Shown here piece by piece: positions 35,778-44,212 of a stretch of DNA of 64,000 nucleotides. Within the stretch, counting starts at the first letter, position 1. Each line of letters begins with the position of its first letter. The notes beneath the pieces were generated by a model. That model had not been told where the DNA came from, did no database searches, and saw nothing but the letters and a program-made list of their open reading frames with translations. Source of the DNA: Antarcticimicrobium luteum (GTDB taxonomy: Bacteria; Pseudomonadota; Alphaproteobacteria; Rhodobacterales; Rhodobacteraceae); NCBI RefSeq assembly GCF_004358185.1, contig NZ_SMUV01000072.1, positions 1-64,000 of the forward strand. The letters are read 5' to 3'. The position numbers were made by a program, and so were the translations under genes.

Positions 35778-36872
35778 TCAGGCCGGAAACACGAAGCAGC
35801 GGTCGCGGCGCACGGTCAGCCACATCACCCGCCCCTTTTGCGGCAGGAACACATTGGGCACCGTCGCCTTTAGCACCGAGCCGTCGTAATCCATCCGGAA
35901 TTCCACCAGGCTCTCATGGCCAAGGAACCGCGCCCGCTCGACCACGCCGCGCGCCGCAACCCCTTCGGCCGGCGTCGGCAGCGGACCCTGACCGTTGCGG
36001 TCGAAATCCAGCCGCACATGCTGCGGCCGGAACACGATGTCCACATCCGTTCCGTCCGGCACCCCGGGGGCAAGGAACCGGCCGAACGGCGTCTGCGCCA
36101 GCGCCCCGTTCACCTGCGCCTTGAGCACGTTGACATCGCTGAAAAAGGCCACCGCCGCCTTGTCGGCGGGGCGGGTATAGACGTTGTAGGGCGCGCCGCG
36201 CTGCACGATCTTGCCGCCACGCATCAACGCGATCTCGTCGGCCATGCGCATCGCCTCTTCGGGTTCATGCGTGACCAGCAGAACAGCGGTGTCCTCATCC
36301 TTGAGCAAGCTCAGCGTCTCATCGCGGATGCCGTCGCGCAGCCGGTTGTCCAGGCCCGAGAACGGCTCGTCCATCAACATGATCCGCGGCCGCGGCGCCA
36401 GCGCACGGGCCAGCGCCACGCGCTGCTGTTCCCCGCCCGAGAGCTGATGAGGATAGCCGTCGATGAACTGGATCAGATCGACCCGCTCCAGCAGCTCCGC
36501 CACCCGCGCCCGCTTTTCCGTCCTGGTCCCGGTCCGCAGGCCAAAGGCGACGTTTTCGGCCACGCTCAGATGCGGGAACAGAGCGAAATCCTGGAACATC
36601 AGCCCGATCTCGCGCCGCTCCGGCGGCACCCGGAAAATCGTGTCGCAGACCAGCTTGCCATCGACCCAGATCTCGCCCGAGTCCTGCATCTCGACGCCTG
36701 CGATCATCCGCAGCGTGGTGGACTTGCCACAACCCGACGGTCCCAGCAGGCAGGTCACCTGCCCGGCCATGATCCTGAGCGAAACATCGTCGACCACCCG
36801 GCGGCCATCGAAATGGCGCACCAGATTGCGGATCTCCAACCGGGGGGGCTGTTCGGTCAAGGGGGCCCTCAT
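35778..36872 (-). CDS. ABC transporter ATP-binding protein, Fe3+/polyamine (FbpC/PotA) type, without partners
   Basis: This 364-residue ATPase has Walker A GPSGCGKST (about 45-53), Q-loop LMFQDFALFPHL, signature LSGGEQQRVALARA, Walker B IMLMDEPFSGLD, switch His in THEP, and a C-terminal TOBE-like regulatory region with RPQHVRLD. Length and layout match FbpC-type iron importers. No permease or binding protein lies nearby, so it must work with components encoded elsewhere. The ATG at 36872 has only a weak GGGA upstream. arsM overlaps the spacer side. Confidence 0.87.
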   Translation of the reverse strand: MRAPLTEQPPRLEIRNLVRHFDGRRVVDDVSLRIMAGQVTCLLGPSGCGKSTTLRMIAGVEMQDSGEIWVDGKLVCDTIFRVPPERREIGLMFQDFALFPHLSVAENVAFGLRTGTRTEKRARVAELLERVDLIQFIDGYPHQLSGGEQQRVALARALAPRPRIMLMDEPFSGLDNRLRDGIRDETLSLLKDEDTAVLLVTHEPEEAMRMADEIALMRGGKIVQRGAPYNVYTRPADKAAVAFFSDVNVLKAQVNGALAQTPFGRFLAPGVPDGTDVDIVFRPQHVRLDFDRNGQGPLPTPAEGVAARGVVERARFLGHESLVEFRMDYDGSVLKATVPNVFLPQKGRVMWLTVRRDRCFVFPA

Positions 36873-36939
36873 TGCAATTCCCGACGAAAACCATCGGGCA
36901 GAGCAGGAGATAGCAACCCCCGCCGCCGGGGACAAGCCG

Positions 36940-37998
36940 TCAGCAGCAGCCACCGCCCAAAGCGGCCCCCGCATCGCCGGTCAGCCCATTAAAGGGGCTG
37001 TCGCCGCCGCACCCCTCGAAAATGCCGTAATGGGTCGAAAAATCGCCGATGAACTCGAAATGCGGCGCGAACCGGGTCTCGGCCAGCATCCGCCAGGTAT
37101 TGCCGCAGACCGGGAACACCTTGCCGGTCTGCATCACGTGATGATCGTCCAGAACAAGCTCATGGCGCGCCTCCGGCACGGTGCCCTTGTAGATCACCGC
37201 CTGGCCGTAGTCCTCGCAGGCCGGCTCCAGCCCGTCGAGGTTGAACAGCCGGTAAGTGGCAGACAGGAAGCGGATCGGCGCCACCTTTTCCTCCAGCTCC
37301 GGGTTCTCGACAGTCAGCAGGCGCTGTTCCACCCGGCGCGGATCGCCAAAGCCTGCGGCCCGCGCCATGGTCAGAAAATCGTTCCAATAGAGCGCCCCGG
37401 ACAGGCATTCGCCATAAAGAACCTCATCCTCGGCCAGCGCCGCCGGGATGCGCCGGTCGGCATAGACGTCGGAGAAATACATCTCGCCGCCCGGTTTCAG
37501 CAGCCGCTGCGCGCCGCGCAGCACCGCCGGTTTGTCGGTGGCCAGGTTGAGCACACAGTTCGACACGATGATGTCGAAGGAGCCAGGCGCCAGATCCAGA
37601 TCGTCGAGTTTTTCGATGAAACCCTCGTGAAATTCGACGTTGGATTTTGCATGGCCGAAGGCCTCGGCGTGGAAATCCTGGTGCCGCCGCGCCACCTCCA
37701 GCTGCGCCGGGGTCATGTCGACCCCCACCACCGCGCCGGCCTCGCCCACCATCGCCGAGAGCGCATAGACATCCCGCCCCGCGCCGCAGCCCAGATCGAG
37801 GATGCGCATCCCCTCCAGCGCCTGCGGCGCGATCAGCCCGCAGCCGTAATAGCGCGTCAGCACCTCGTCGTGGATCTTCGACAGGGTCGCCTTCAGATGC
37901 GCCGGCATCTCGCCGGGCGTGCAGCAGGCATTGGTCTGAAGATCGGCGCTGCCCTGCAACACCTCTCCGTAATAGCTCTGCACCGCGTCATGCTTCAT
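36940..37998 (-). CDS. arsM: Arsenite methyltransferase ArsM
   Basis: This 352-residue enzyme methylates arsenite with SAM. The SAM motif is ILDLGCGAGRD near 65-75. Conserved Cys residues are visible: a CC pair in NACCTP (about 25-26), YYGCG (about 52), GECLSGALYW (about 200), and PVCGNTW near the C-terminus, plus an extra C-terminal CGGD and GGGCC. This pattern matches bacterial ArsM. No ars regulator or efflux gene is adjacent. The start MKHDAVQSYYGEVLQ fits the family. Confidence 0.93.
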   Translation of the reverse strand: MKHDAVQSYYGEVLQGSADLQTNACCTPGEMPAHLKATLSKIHDEVLTRYYGCGLIAPQALEGMRILDLGCGAGRDVYALSAMVGEAGAVVGVDMTPAQLEVARRHQDFHAEAFGHAKSNVEFHEGFIEKLDDLDLAPGSFDIIVSNCVLNLATDKPAVLRGAQRLLKPGGEMYFSDVYADRRIPAALAEDEVLYGECLSGALYWNDFLTMARAAGFGDPRRVEQRLLTVENPELEEKVAPIRFLSATYRLFNLDGLEPACEDYGQAVIYKGTVPEARHELVLDDHHVMQTGKVFPVCGNTWRMLAETRFAPHFEFIGDFSTHYGIFEGCGGDSPFNGLTGDAGAALGGGCC

Positions 37999-38126
37999 CT
38001 GTCTGTCCCTCCATTGCCGGTTCTTCCGCTGCTAGCGTGGGACCGCGCGCCGCGCAATCGGGCACGCGGCCGCGTCACACAGCCGTGACCGCGCCACCCG
38101 ATCCCGTGATCGCCGCGTCTTGGTGA

Positions 38127-38906
38127 TCACATGGTCAGGTTCACGCCGCCGCCGTCCAGCAGGATGTTCTGGCCGACGATGAACCCCGCATGTTGCGAGC
38201 AGAGAAAGGCACAGGCGGCGCCGAACTCCTCCCGCGTACCATAGCGGCGGGCGGGAATGGTGGCGGCGCGCTGCGCGCGGGCCTCCTCGACAGTGATCCC
38301 CTGCTGTTTGGCGACGCCGCCATCCAGTGCATCGGCGCGGTCGGTGGCATGGATGCCCGGCAGCAGGTTGTTGATCGTGACGCCCTGGCCCGCAACCTGC
38401 CGCGCAGTGCCCGCGACATAGCCGGTCAGCCCGGTGCGGGCCGCGTTCGACAGCCCCAGCACCGGGATCGGCGCGCGCACCGCCTGGCTGGTGATATTCA
38501 CCACCCGGCCCCAGCCGCGCTCCATCATCGCCGGCACCAGCCCCTTGATGAAGGCGATCGGCGTCAGCATGTTGGCATCCAGCGCCTTGATGAAATCCTC
38601 GCGCTCCCAATCGGTCCACATGCCCGGCGGCGGACCGCCGGCATTGTTGACCAGAATGTCGGCGCCCGTCGCCGCCTGCAGAACCGCCGCCTGCCCCTCG
38701 GGCGTGGTCACGTCGCAGGCGACGGTGACAACATCGACCCCATGGGCGTCGCGGATTGCCTGGGCGCTGGCCTCCAGCGCCTCGGCGCCGCGCGCATTCA
38801 TCACCAGGTTGACGCCCTCGGCGGCCAGCGCCTCGGCACAGCCCAGACCCAGCCCCTTGCTGCTGGCACAGACCAGCGCACGTTTGCCCGCAATTCCAAG
38901 ATCCAT
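38127..38906 (-). CDS. SDR family oxidoreductase, non-classical active site
   Basis: This 259-residue protein has the cofactor motif ASSKGLGLG (14-22) and LVNNAGGPPPG, as in FabG-like SDRs. The active-site Ser is kept (NITSQAVRAP), but the YxxxK motif reads SNAAR. A known FabG-like subgroup has SNxAR here, so this seems an ancestral feature and not a pseudogene. The substrate is unknown. The ATG at 38906 has AGGGAGA upstream. It stands alone next to arsM. Confidence 0.82.
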   Translation of the reverse strand: MDLGIAGKRALVCASSKGLGLGCAEALAAEGVNLVMNARGAEALEASAQAIRDAHGVDVVTVACDVTTPEGQAAVLQAATGADILVNNAGGPPPGMWTDWEREDFIKALDANMLTPIAFIKGLVPAMMERGWGRVVNITSQAVRAPIPVLGLSNAARTGLTGYVAGTARQVAGQGVTINNLLPGIHATDRADALDGGVAKQQGITVEEARAQRAATIPARRYGTREEFGAACAFLCSQHAGFIVGQNILLDGGGVNLTM

Positions 38907-39080
38907 CGCTGTCTCTCCCTTTCTCTCGGCACCACCCTCTGGATTGGTACCGGTTTTCAAAACAATGCCGGCGTTTCACCCGGCTGCTGACCCATATCCG
39001 CCACAATCCCGGGCTACCTCTTGCACAAAGGGGCCGTCCGGTCCTCTATAGTAGCCCAGTCCAGTTACAGGCCCATAGCC

Positions 39081-40094
39081 GTGATCTCAACAAGCGACAG
39101 CCCGGTTCAGGTGATCCCCGTCCATCCCGCCCCCGATTTCCGGGTGAGCGTCGGGGCCAACCTTGGCGATCCGGTCGCGGAGTTCGAAGATCTGGTCCTT
39201 GATGACATCTATATGCTGGAGCCGGGGGCGGCGCGGCGCCGGCTGGCCGTGGCCGCGCTGGGCGATGGCAGTTTCCGCATCGACGAGACCAGCGAGCTGG
39301 GCCGCCCCGGTGCCCTGTTGCATCTCGATTGCGCCCTGCAGTTCATGACCCCGGACGCGGCCACCGCCGAGGCGCTGATCCTGGTCGAGACCGACGCGGA
39401 TGGCCTGATCGCCGCCACCTACCTGCTGCCGCTGATCCCGTTCGCGGCCAGGACCGATTACCGTCTGGTCGGCGTCGACCGCGACAGCGCGCGCCGCAAG
39501 TTCGCGCAGATCGCCTGCGTCTCCTTCACCCGCGGAACCCGCATCACCATGGCCACCGGCGCCCAGGTGCCGATCGAGGATCTGAAGGTCGGCGACCGGG
39601 TGCTCACCCGTGACGCCGGCGCGCAGGAAATCCGCTGGATCGGCCATAGCACATTGAGGGCCGAGGGGGCCTTTGCCCCCATCATGATCCGCGCCGGCAC
39701 ACTCAACAACGCCGGCGATCTGGTGGTCAGCCCCGATCACCGCCTGTTCGTCTATCAGCGCAGCGACATGATCGGCGCCGGCCGGCCCGAGCTGCTGGTC
39801 AAGGCGCGCCATCTGGTGAACGGCGACAGCGTCCTGGTTCTCAGCGGCGGCTACGTGGATTATTTCCAGATCCTGTTCGACCGCCACCACATCATCTATG
39901 CCGAGGGGATCGCCGCCGAGTCCCTGCTGGTCGATCCACGCACCCGTCCCGCCCTGCCGCAGGAGCTTCTGGATAGGATCGGCACCGGCCTGACCGGCCA
40001 TGGCACAGGTGACAGCCATGGCCTCGACGTGCAGAAAGCCCTGCTCGACCGCCCCGACGCCATCGCGCTGCTGCGCCGCGCCTCGACCCATTAG
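39081..40094 (+). CDS. Hint-domain protein (Hint_2 type) with Ser at the nucleophile position
   Basis: This 337-residue protein has an N-terminal domain of about 140 residues of unknown fold, then a Hint_2 domain: SFTRGTRITMATGAQVPIEDL, VGDRVLTRDAG, IRWIGHSTL and VVSPDHRLFVYQRSD. The motif-start residue, normally Cys, is Ser; a Cys lies two residues before. Ser can act as nucleophile in some inteins. In Rhodobacterales such proteins are often secreted or surface linked, but no signal peptide is seen. No ATG fits; I use the GTG at 39081, though a TTG at 39021 is possible. Confidence 0.72.
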   Translation: MISTSDSPVQVIPVHPAPDFRVSVGANLGDPVAEFEDLVLDDIYMLEPGAARRRLAVAALGDGSFRIDETSELGRPGALLHLDCALQFMTPDAATAEALILVETDADGLIAATYLLPLIPFAARTDYRLVGVDRDSARRKFAQIACVSFTRGTRITMATGAQVPIEDLKVGDRVLTRDAGAQEIRWIGHSTLRAEGAFAPIMIRAGTLNNAGDLVVSPDHRLFVYQRSDMIGAGRPELLVKARHLVNGDSVLVLSGGYVDYFQILFDRHHIIYAEGIAAESLLVDPRTRPALPQELLDRIGTGLTGHGTGDSHGLDVQKALLDRPDAIALLRRASTH

Positions 40095-40136
40095 CGGGCG
40101 CCGCCCGACCCCGACAGATCCCGGCCGCGCAGCCGA

Positions 40137-40496
40137 TCAGTAAAAGAACTCCTCTCGCACGATCTTGCCGCCGGCCACGGTATAGACGCCCACTTCCTGC
40201 ATCTGCGAGACCTCGCCGGTGGCCTTCTCCCGTGCCTTTATGCGGAAGATCACCGCAAAACGGTCATCGCCATGCAGCATCGGCCCGGTCACATCGCCCT
40301 CCAGCACCTCCATGGCCTCCTCCCACCAGTCATGCTTGCCGCGGATCGCGTCCAGCCCCACGGCCTCGCGCCCGTTGCCCATATCGGCGGCCTCGACCGA
40401 TACCGCGTCCGGCGCGTAAAGCCGCACCAGATTGTCCCGTTCCCGCCCCTCGCGGCAGCCGGCCACCAGGTCATTCGCAATCGCTTTCAGGTCCAT
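40137..40496 (-). CDS. SnoaL-like (NTF2 fold) protein
   Basis: This 119-residue protein has the SnoaL pattern: LVRLYAPDAVSVEA near 25-38, then DAIRGKHDWWEEA and a strand-rich end with TVAGGKIVREEFFY. It probably binds or isomerises a small molecule, but no catalytic residues are assigned. The ATG at 40496 has GGGGG upstream. It is divergent from prfC and otherwise alone. Confidence 0.78.
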   Translation of the reverse strand: MDLKAIANDLVAGCREGRERDNLVRLYAPDAVSVEAADMGNGREAVGLDAIRGKHDWWEEAMEVLEGDVTGPMLHGDDRFAVIFRIKAREKATGEVSQMQEVGVYTVAGGKIVREEFFY

Positions 40497-40685
40497 GACA
40501 CCCCCTTTGTTCACGCTATGTTCCGAATCTCTCACATCCGCCCGATTCGGCCAAGCCGACGGCGCACCGGCGGGCGGCGTTCCGCCAACTCCCGCCCCCG
40601 GGGCCTGCTGCGGATCCCAGGCGCCGGCGCGCCGCTGCCCCTGATTTTCTTGCCTCTGCCCGAAACCTTACCTATACGCGCGCTC

Positions 40686-42293
40686 ATGCTGGACACCGCA
40701 CCCAACCGCCCCGCCCTGCCGCCCGAAATCGCGCGTCGTCGCACGTTTGCGATCATCTCGCATCCGGATGCGGGCAAGACCACGCTGACCGAAAAATTCC
40801 TGCTGTATGGCGGCGCCATCCAGATGGCCGGTCAGGTCCGCGCCAAGGGCGAGGCGCGGCGCACGCGCTCGGACTTCATGCAGATGGAAAAGGACCGGGG
40901 CATTTCCGTCTCGGCCTCGGCAATGTCATTCGATTTCAAGGGGTTCCGATTCAATCTTGTCGACACGCCGGGTCACTCGGACTTCTCCGAGGACACCTAT
41001 CGCACGCTGACTGCAGTGGATGCCGCAGTGATGGTGATCGACGGTGCCAAAGGCGTGGAGAGCCAGACCCAGAAACTGTTCGAGGTTTGCCGGTTGCGCG
41101 ACCTGCCGATCCTGACCTTCTGCAACAAGATGGACCGGGAAAGCCGCGACACCTTCGAGATCATTGACGAAATCCAGGAAAATCTTGCGATCGACGTGAC
41201 CCCTGCGAGCTGGCCCATCGGTGTCGGGCGCGATTTCATGGGGTGCTATGACCTGCTGCGCGACCGGCTGGAACTGATGGATCGCGCCGACCGCAACAAG
41301 GTCGCGGAAAGCATCGAGATCAACGGGCTGGACGACCCGAAACTGGCCGAACACGTGCCCGCGCACCTGCTGGAGCAGCTCAGGGAAGAGGTCGAGATGG
41401 CGCGCGAACTGCTGCCCGCGCTCGACCCGCAATCGGTGCTCGAGGGGCATATGACCCCGATCTGGTTCGGCTCGGCGATCAATTCCTTCGGGGTCAAGGA
41501 ACTGATGGACGGCATCGGCACCTATGGCCCGGAACCACAGCCGCAACAGGCAAGCCCGCGCCAGATTCTACCCGAGGAAACAAAGGTTTCCGGATTTGTC
41601 TTCAAGGTGCAGGCCAACATGGACCCCAAGCACCGCGACCGGGTCGCCTTTGTGCGCCTCGCCTCAGGGCATTTCAAACGCGGCATGAAACTGCTGCATG
41701 TGCGGTCCAAGAAACCGATGGCGGTGTCGAACCCGGTGCTGTTCCTCGCCTCCGACCGCGAACTGGCGGAAGAGGCCTGGGCCGGCGACATCATCGGCAT
41801 TCCCAACCATGGCCAGCTGCGCATCGGCGACACCCTGACCGAGGGCGAGCAGCTGCGCGTGACCGGAATCCCCTCCTTCGCGCCGGAACTGTTGCAGACC
41901 GTGCGCGCGGCCGACCCGATGAAGGCCAAGCATCTGGAAAAGGCGCTGATGCAATTCGCCGAGGAAGGCGCGGCAAAAGTGTTCAAGCCCTCGATCGGCT
42001 CGGGCTTCATCGTCGGCGTGGTCGGCGCGCTGCAGTTCGAGGTTCTGGCCAGCCGGATCGAGATGGAATACGGGCTGCCCGTACGCTTCGAGCCCAGCCA
42101 GTTCACCTCGGCCCGCTGGGTCAATGGCGACAAGCAGGCCATCGACAAATTCGTCACCGCCAACAAGCAGCATATCGCCCATGACCACGATGGCGACATC
42201 GTGTACCTCACCCGGCTGCAATGGGACATCGACCGGATCGAACGGGATTATCCCGACTTGAAACTGACCGCGACCAAGGAAATGATGGTATAG
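40686..42293 (+). CDS. prfC: Peptide chain release factor 3
   Basis: This 535-residue GTPase recycles class 1 release factors from the ribosome. GTP-binding motifs are G1 SHPDAGKTT (about 26-34), G3 DTPGHSDF (about 93-100) and G4 NKMD (about 148-151), with the RF3-type MQMEKDRGISVSASAMSF switch region. Length is close to E. coli RF3 (529). The ATG at 40686 gives the expected N-terminus; longer readings start in an unrelated frame. Confidence 0.96.
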   Translation: MLDTAPNRPALPPEIARRRTFAIISHPDAGKTTLTEKFLLYGGAIQMAGQVRAKGEARRTRSDFMQMEKDRGISVSASAMSFDFKGFRFNLVDTPGHSDFSEDTYRTLTAVDAAVMVIDGAKGVESQTQKLFEVCRLRDLPILTFCNKMDRESRDTFEIIDEIQENLAIDVTPASWPIGVGRDFMGCYDLLRDRLELMDRADRNKVAESIEINGLDDPKLAEHVPAHLLEQLREEVEMARELLPALDPQSVLEGHMTPIWFGSAINSFGVKELMDGIGTYGPEPQPQQASPRQILPEETKVSGFVFKVQANMDPKHRDRVAFVRLASGHFKRGMKLLHVRSKKPMAVSNPVLFLASDRELAEEAWAGDIIGIPNHGQLRIGDTLTEGEQLRVTGIPSFAPELLQTVRAADPMKAKHLEKALMQFAEEGAAKVFKPSIGSGFIVGVVGALQFEVLASRIEMEYGLPVRFEPSQFTSARWVNGDKQAIDKFVTANKQHIAHDHDGDIVYLTRLQWDIDRIERDYPDLKLTATKEMMV

Positions 42294-42304
42294 TGCATTT
42301 TGTT

Positions 42305-42335
42305 GGGGCGTCCCCGCCCCGGCCCCATTTTTTTT
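42305..42335 (+). terminator. Probable terminator after prfC
   Basis: A short stem GGGGC (42305-42309) and GCCCC (42322-42326) is followed by a run of eight T (42328-42335), twelve bases past the prfC stop. Confidence 0.55.
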
Positions 42336-42374
42336 CAATTCTCCGGCGGGTGAGCGGCCTGCGGGATTCTTTAG

Positions 42375-43274
42375 GTGAACCGGTTCATGTCCACCCGAAC
42401 GTCCCCTTGGTTCCGGCCACCCGTCAGATCGACCTTCCGGGCGATCCGTCGAAGGCTTCGCTTCGGAAAGGTGTGTGGCTACTCCGGCCCCGAGACGATC
42501 ATTCCAGGCGGTCTGGATGCGTTGTCGGGATATTTCGCAACCCGTGACAGCCCATACCGCAATGTCGCGGCCGTCATTCCGCGCGGCCGGCTCGATCTGG
42601 AGCCGCTGAAAACCGCGTATCTGCCCGAGATGGATGCCCCCGTCAAACGCCGGCACACCGACGATGCCCGGAAAAAATACGCCTACCTCCGCTCGGTCCT
42701 TTGCGGCCACCCCGAACTCCTCGCCGTTCACGCGCTGGTCATCGCCCTTCTGCGGCGGCGGGAATACCCGCCGCGCATCAGAAAGCTGTTCCTCCGCATG
42801 TGGAGGGAAGAGGGCGCGTTTCTCGCCGCGCATTTGCCGGCCCGCTGGCTGGTCTCCGCCGCGACAACATTCGCCGAGATCGGAGAAACCCCGCAACAAC
42901 GCCTGGCTGGGCAATCCTTCGCGCTGGTGTTCGACATGATCAAACTCCACGACAGCGAACGGCGTTTGTCAGGGCGGCCCAATTCCATTCCATTTCCCCA
43001 AAATCCGGTTGACGACCGGTATCCCTTGGCATTTGACCTCGATCCCTATTCCATGCCTGATGGAGACTTGGAGGTTACAATCCTTACGAGACTGCATAAA
43101 ATGGCCGAGGCAGACGCGGTTTTCCGTCCGTTGGGCCGGCGTATGCTGAACCTGCTGATGACGGACAACCGGACCGTGTTCGCACGGGTCCAACAGTTCA
43201 AGACGCCACGTTCGCTGAGAGGCCCCCTTGCCACAGGCTCCGACACCAAAATGGGGAATCGTCAGCACGATTAA
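42375..43274 (+). CDS. Unrecognised protein upstream of a glycosyltransferase
   Basis: This 299-residue protein is not of a family I recognise. It has a basic N-terminus, then an alpha-helical, Arg/Leu-rich middle (about 95-185), and ends in a polar tail. No signal peptide or membrane segment is clear. The start could be the first ATG at 42375 or the next at 42387. Its last 47 bases overlap the start of the following glycosyltransferase, suggesting they are translated together and may share a pathway. The base composition is slightly less G+C-rich than its neighbours. Confidence 0.55.
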   Translation: MNRFMSTRTSPWFRPPVRSTFRAIRRRLRFGKVCGYSGPETIIPGGLDALSGYFATRDSPYRNVAAVIPRGRLDLEPLKTAYLPEMDAPVKRRHTDDARKKYAYLRSVLCGHPELLAVHALVIALLRRREYPPRIRKLFLRMWREEGAFLAAHLPARWLVSAATTFAEIGETPQQRLAGQSFALVFDMIKLHDSERRLSGRPNSIPFPQNPVDDRYPLAFDLDPYSMPDGDLEVTILTRLHKMAEADAVFRPLGRRMLNLLMTDNRTVFARVQQFKTPRSLRGPLATGSDTKMGNRQHD

Positions 43275-44178
43275 GGCCCGGGCCGAAGACGTGTTGAATT
43301 TCGCCGCCTACCATATCGACCTCGGCGCGCACCGGCTGTTCCTTTATCTCGACGTACCCAACCCCGAGGCGCTGCCGCTGCTCAAGGCGCATCCCAGGGT
43401 GCGCGTCTTCACCTGCGACGACGACCATTGGCGCAAGCTCGGGATCAGGCGCCCGGTCAAGCATCAGGTCCGCCAGGCCGCCAACGCCACCGACGCCTAT
43501 CGCCGCAAGGGCGGCGAGGTGGATTGGCTGATCCACATGGACGTGGACGAGTTCATCTGGCCCGACAGGCCGGTGGAGGACATTCTGGATGCGCTTCCCG
43601 ACACGGCGCTCTGCGCCCGTATCCGCCCGGCCGAGGCGCTGGCGGGTGACGGAACGCGGTTCAAGGGCTTCATCCCCGGCGGACCCGACCGCGCCGCAAC
43701 CGTCGCGCGCCTCTACCCCCGGTTCGGAGCCTATGTGAAGGGCGGCTTTCTCAGCCATCTTGCCGGAAAGCTCTTTGTCCGCACCGGGCTCGAGCCGATG
43801 CAGATACGCATCCACAACGTCTTTCGCGGGCAGGACATGAACCCGGGCGAGGTCGCGCTGGAAAACACCCTTCTGCTTCACTGCCACGCCAGGAGCTGGG
43901 AGGAGTGGATCGCCGCCTATCGCTATCGCCTTGCCCATGGTTCCTACCGGGCCGACCTGGCGCCGGCACGGCCACGGGACAAGGGCGGGCTGACCCTGCA
44001 CGAGGTGCTGAGCGGGATCGAGGCCGCCGAGGGCGAGGCCGGGCTGCGCGCCTTTTATGACGAGCTTTGCGCCGATACCCCCGCCCTGCGCCGGGCGCTG
44101 GAGGCGGAGGGGCTGCTGCATCGCTGCGATCTGGACCTGAGCGCCAGGCGCCAGGCGCAGTTTCCAGAGTTCGGCTGA
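43228..44178 (+). CDS. Glycosyltransferase family 2-like protein with a TTG start
   Basis: This 316-residue protein has the GT2-like start WGIVSTIKARAEDVLNFAAYH, VFTCDDDHW, and the metal motif DVDEF near 107-111 in LIHMDVDEFIWPD. It resembles the Roseobacter enzymes at 6822-11975 more distantly, without the SNDC motif. No ATG or GTG lies before the conserved start, so the TTG at 43228, with GAGAGG just upstream, is the only plausible start. It overlaps the preceding gene by 47 bases. Donor and acceptor are unknown. Confidence 0.8.
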   Translation: MPQAPTPKWGIVSTIKARAEDVLNFAAYHIDLGAHRLFLYLDVPNPEALPLLKAHPRVRVFTCDDDHWRKLGIRRPVKHQVRQAANATDAYRRKGGEVDWLIHMDVDEFIWPDRPVEDILDALPDTALCARIRPAEALAGDGTRFKGFIPGGPDRAATVARLYPRFGAYVKGGFLSHLAGKLFVRTGLEPMQIRIHNVFRGQDMNPGEVALENTLLLHCHARSWEEWIAAYRYRLAHGSYRADLAPARPRDKGGLTLHEVLSGIEAAEGEAGLRAFYDELCADTPALRRALEAEGLLHRCDLDLSARRQAQFPEFG

Positions 44179-44212
44179 CCGGAGGGTCCGGATCATACCG
44201 ACCGGAACCGGC

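Noticed and set aside
38127-38906. Loss of the YxxxK motif as evidence of a pseudogene
   Set aside because: The frame is intact, the Ser is kept, and the SNAAR form occurs in a known SDR subgroup, so it is more likely a functional non-classical enzyme.
39021-39080. TTG start at 39021 for the second Hint protein
   Set aside because: The extra 20 residues are not supported by a ribosome-binding site, and the stretch looks more like a promoter (TTGCAC and TATAGT-like elements); the GTG at 39081 is preferred, though not certain.
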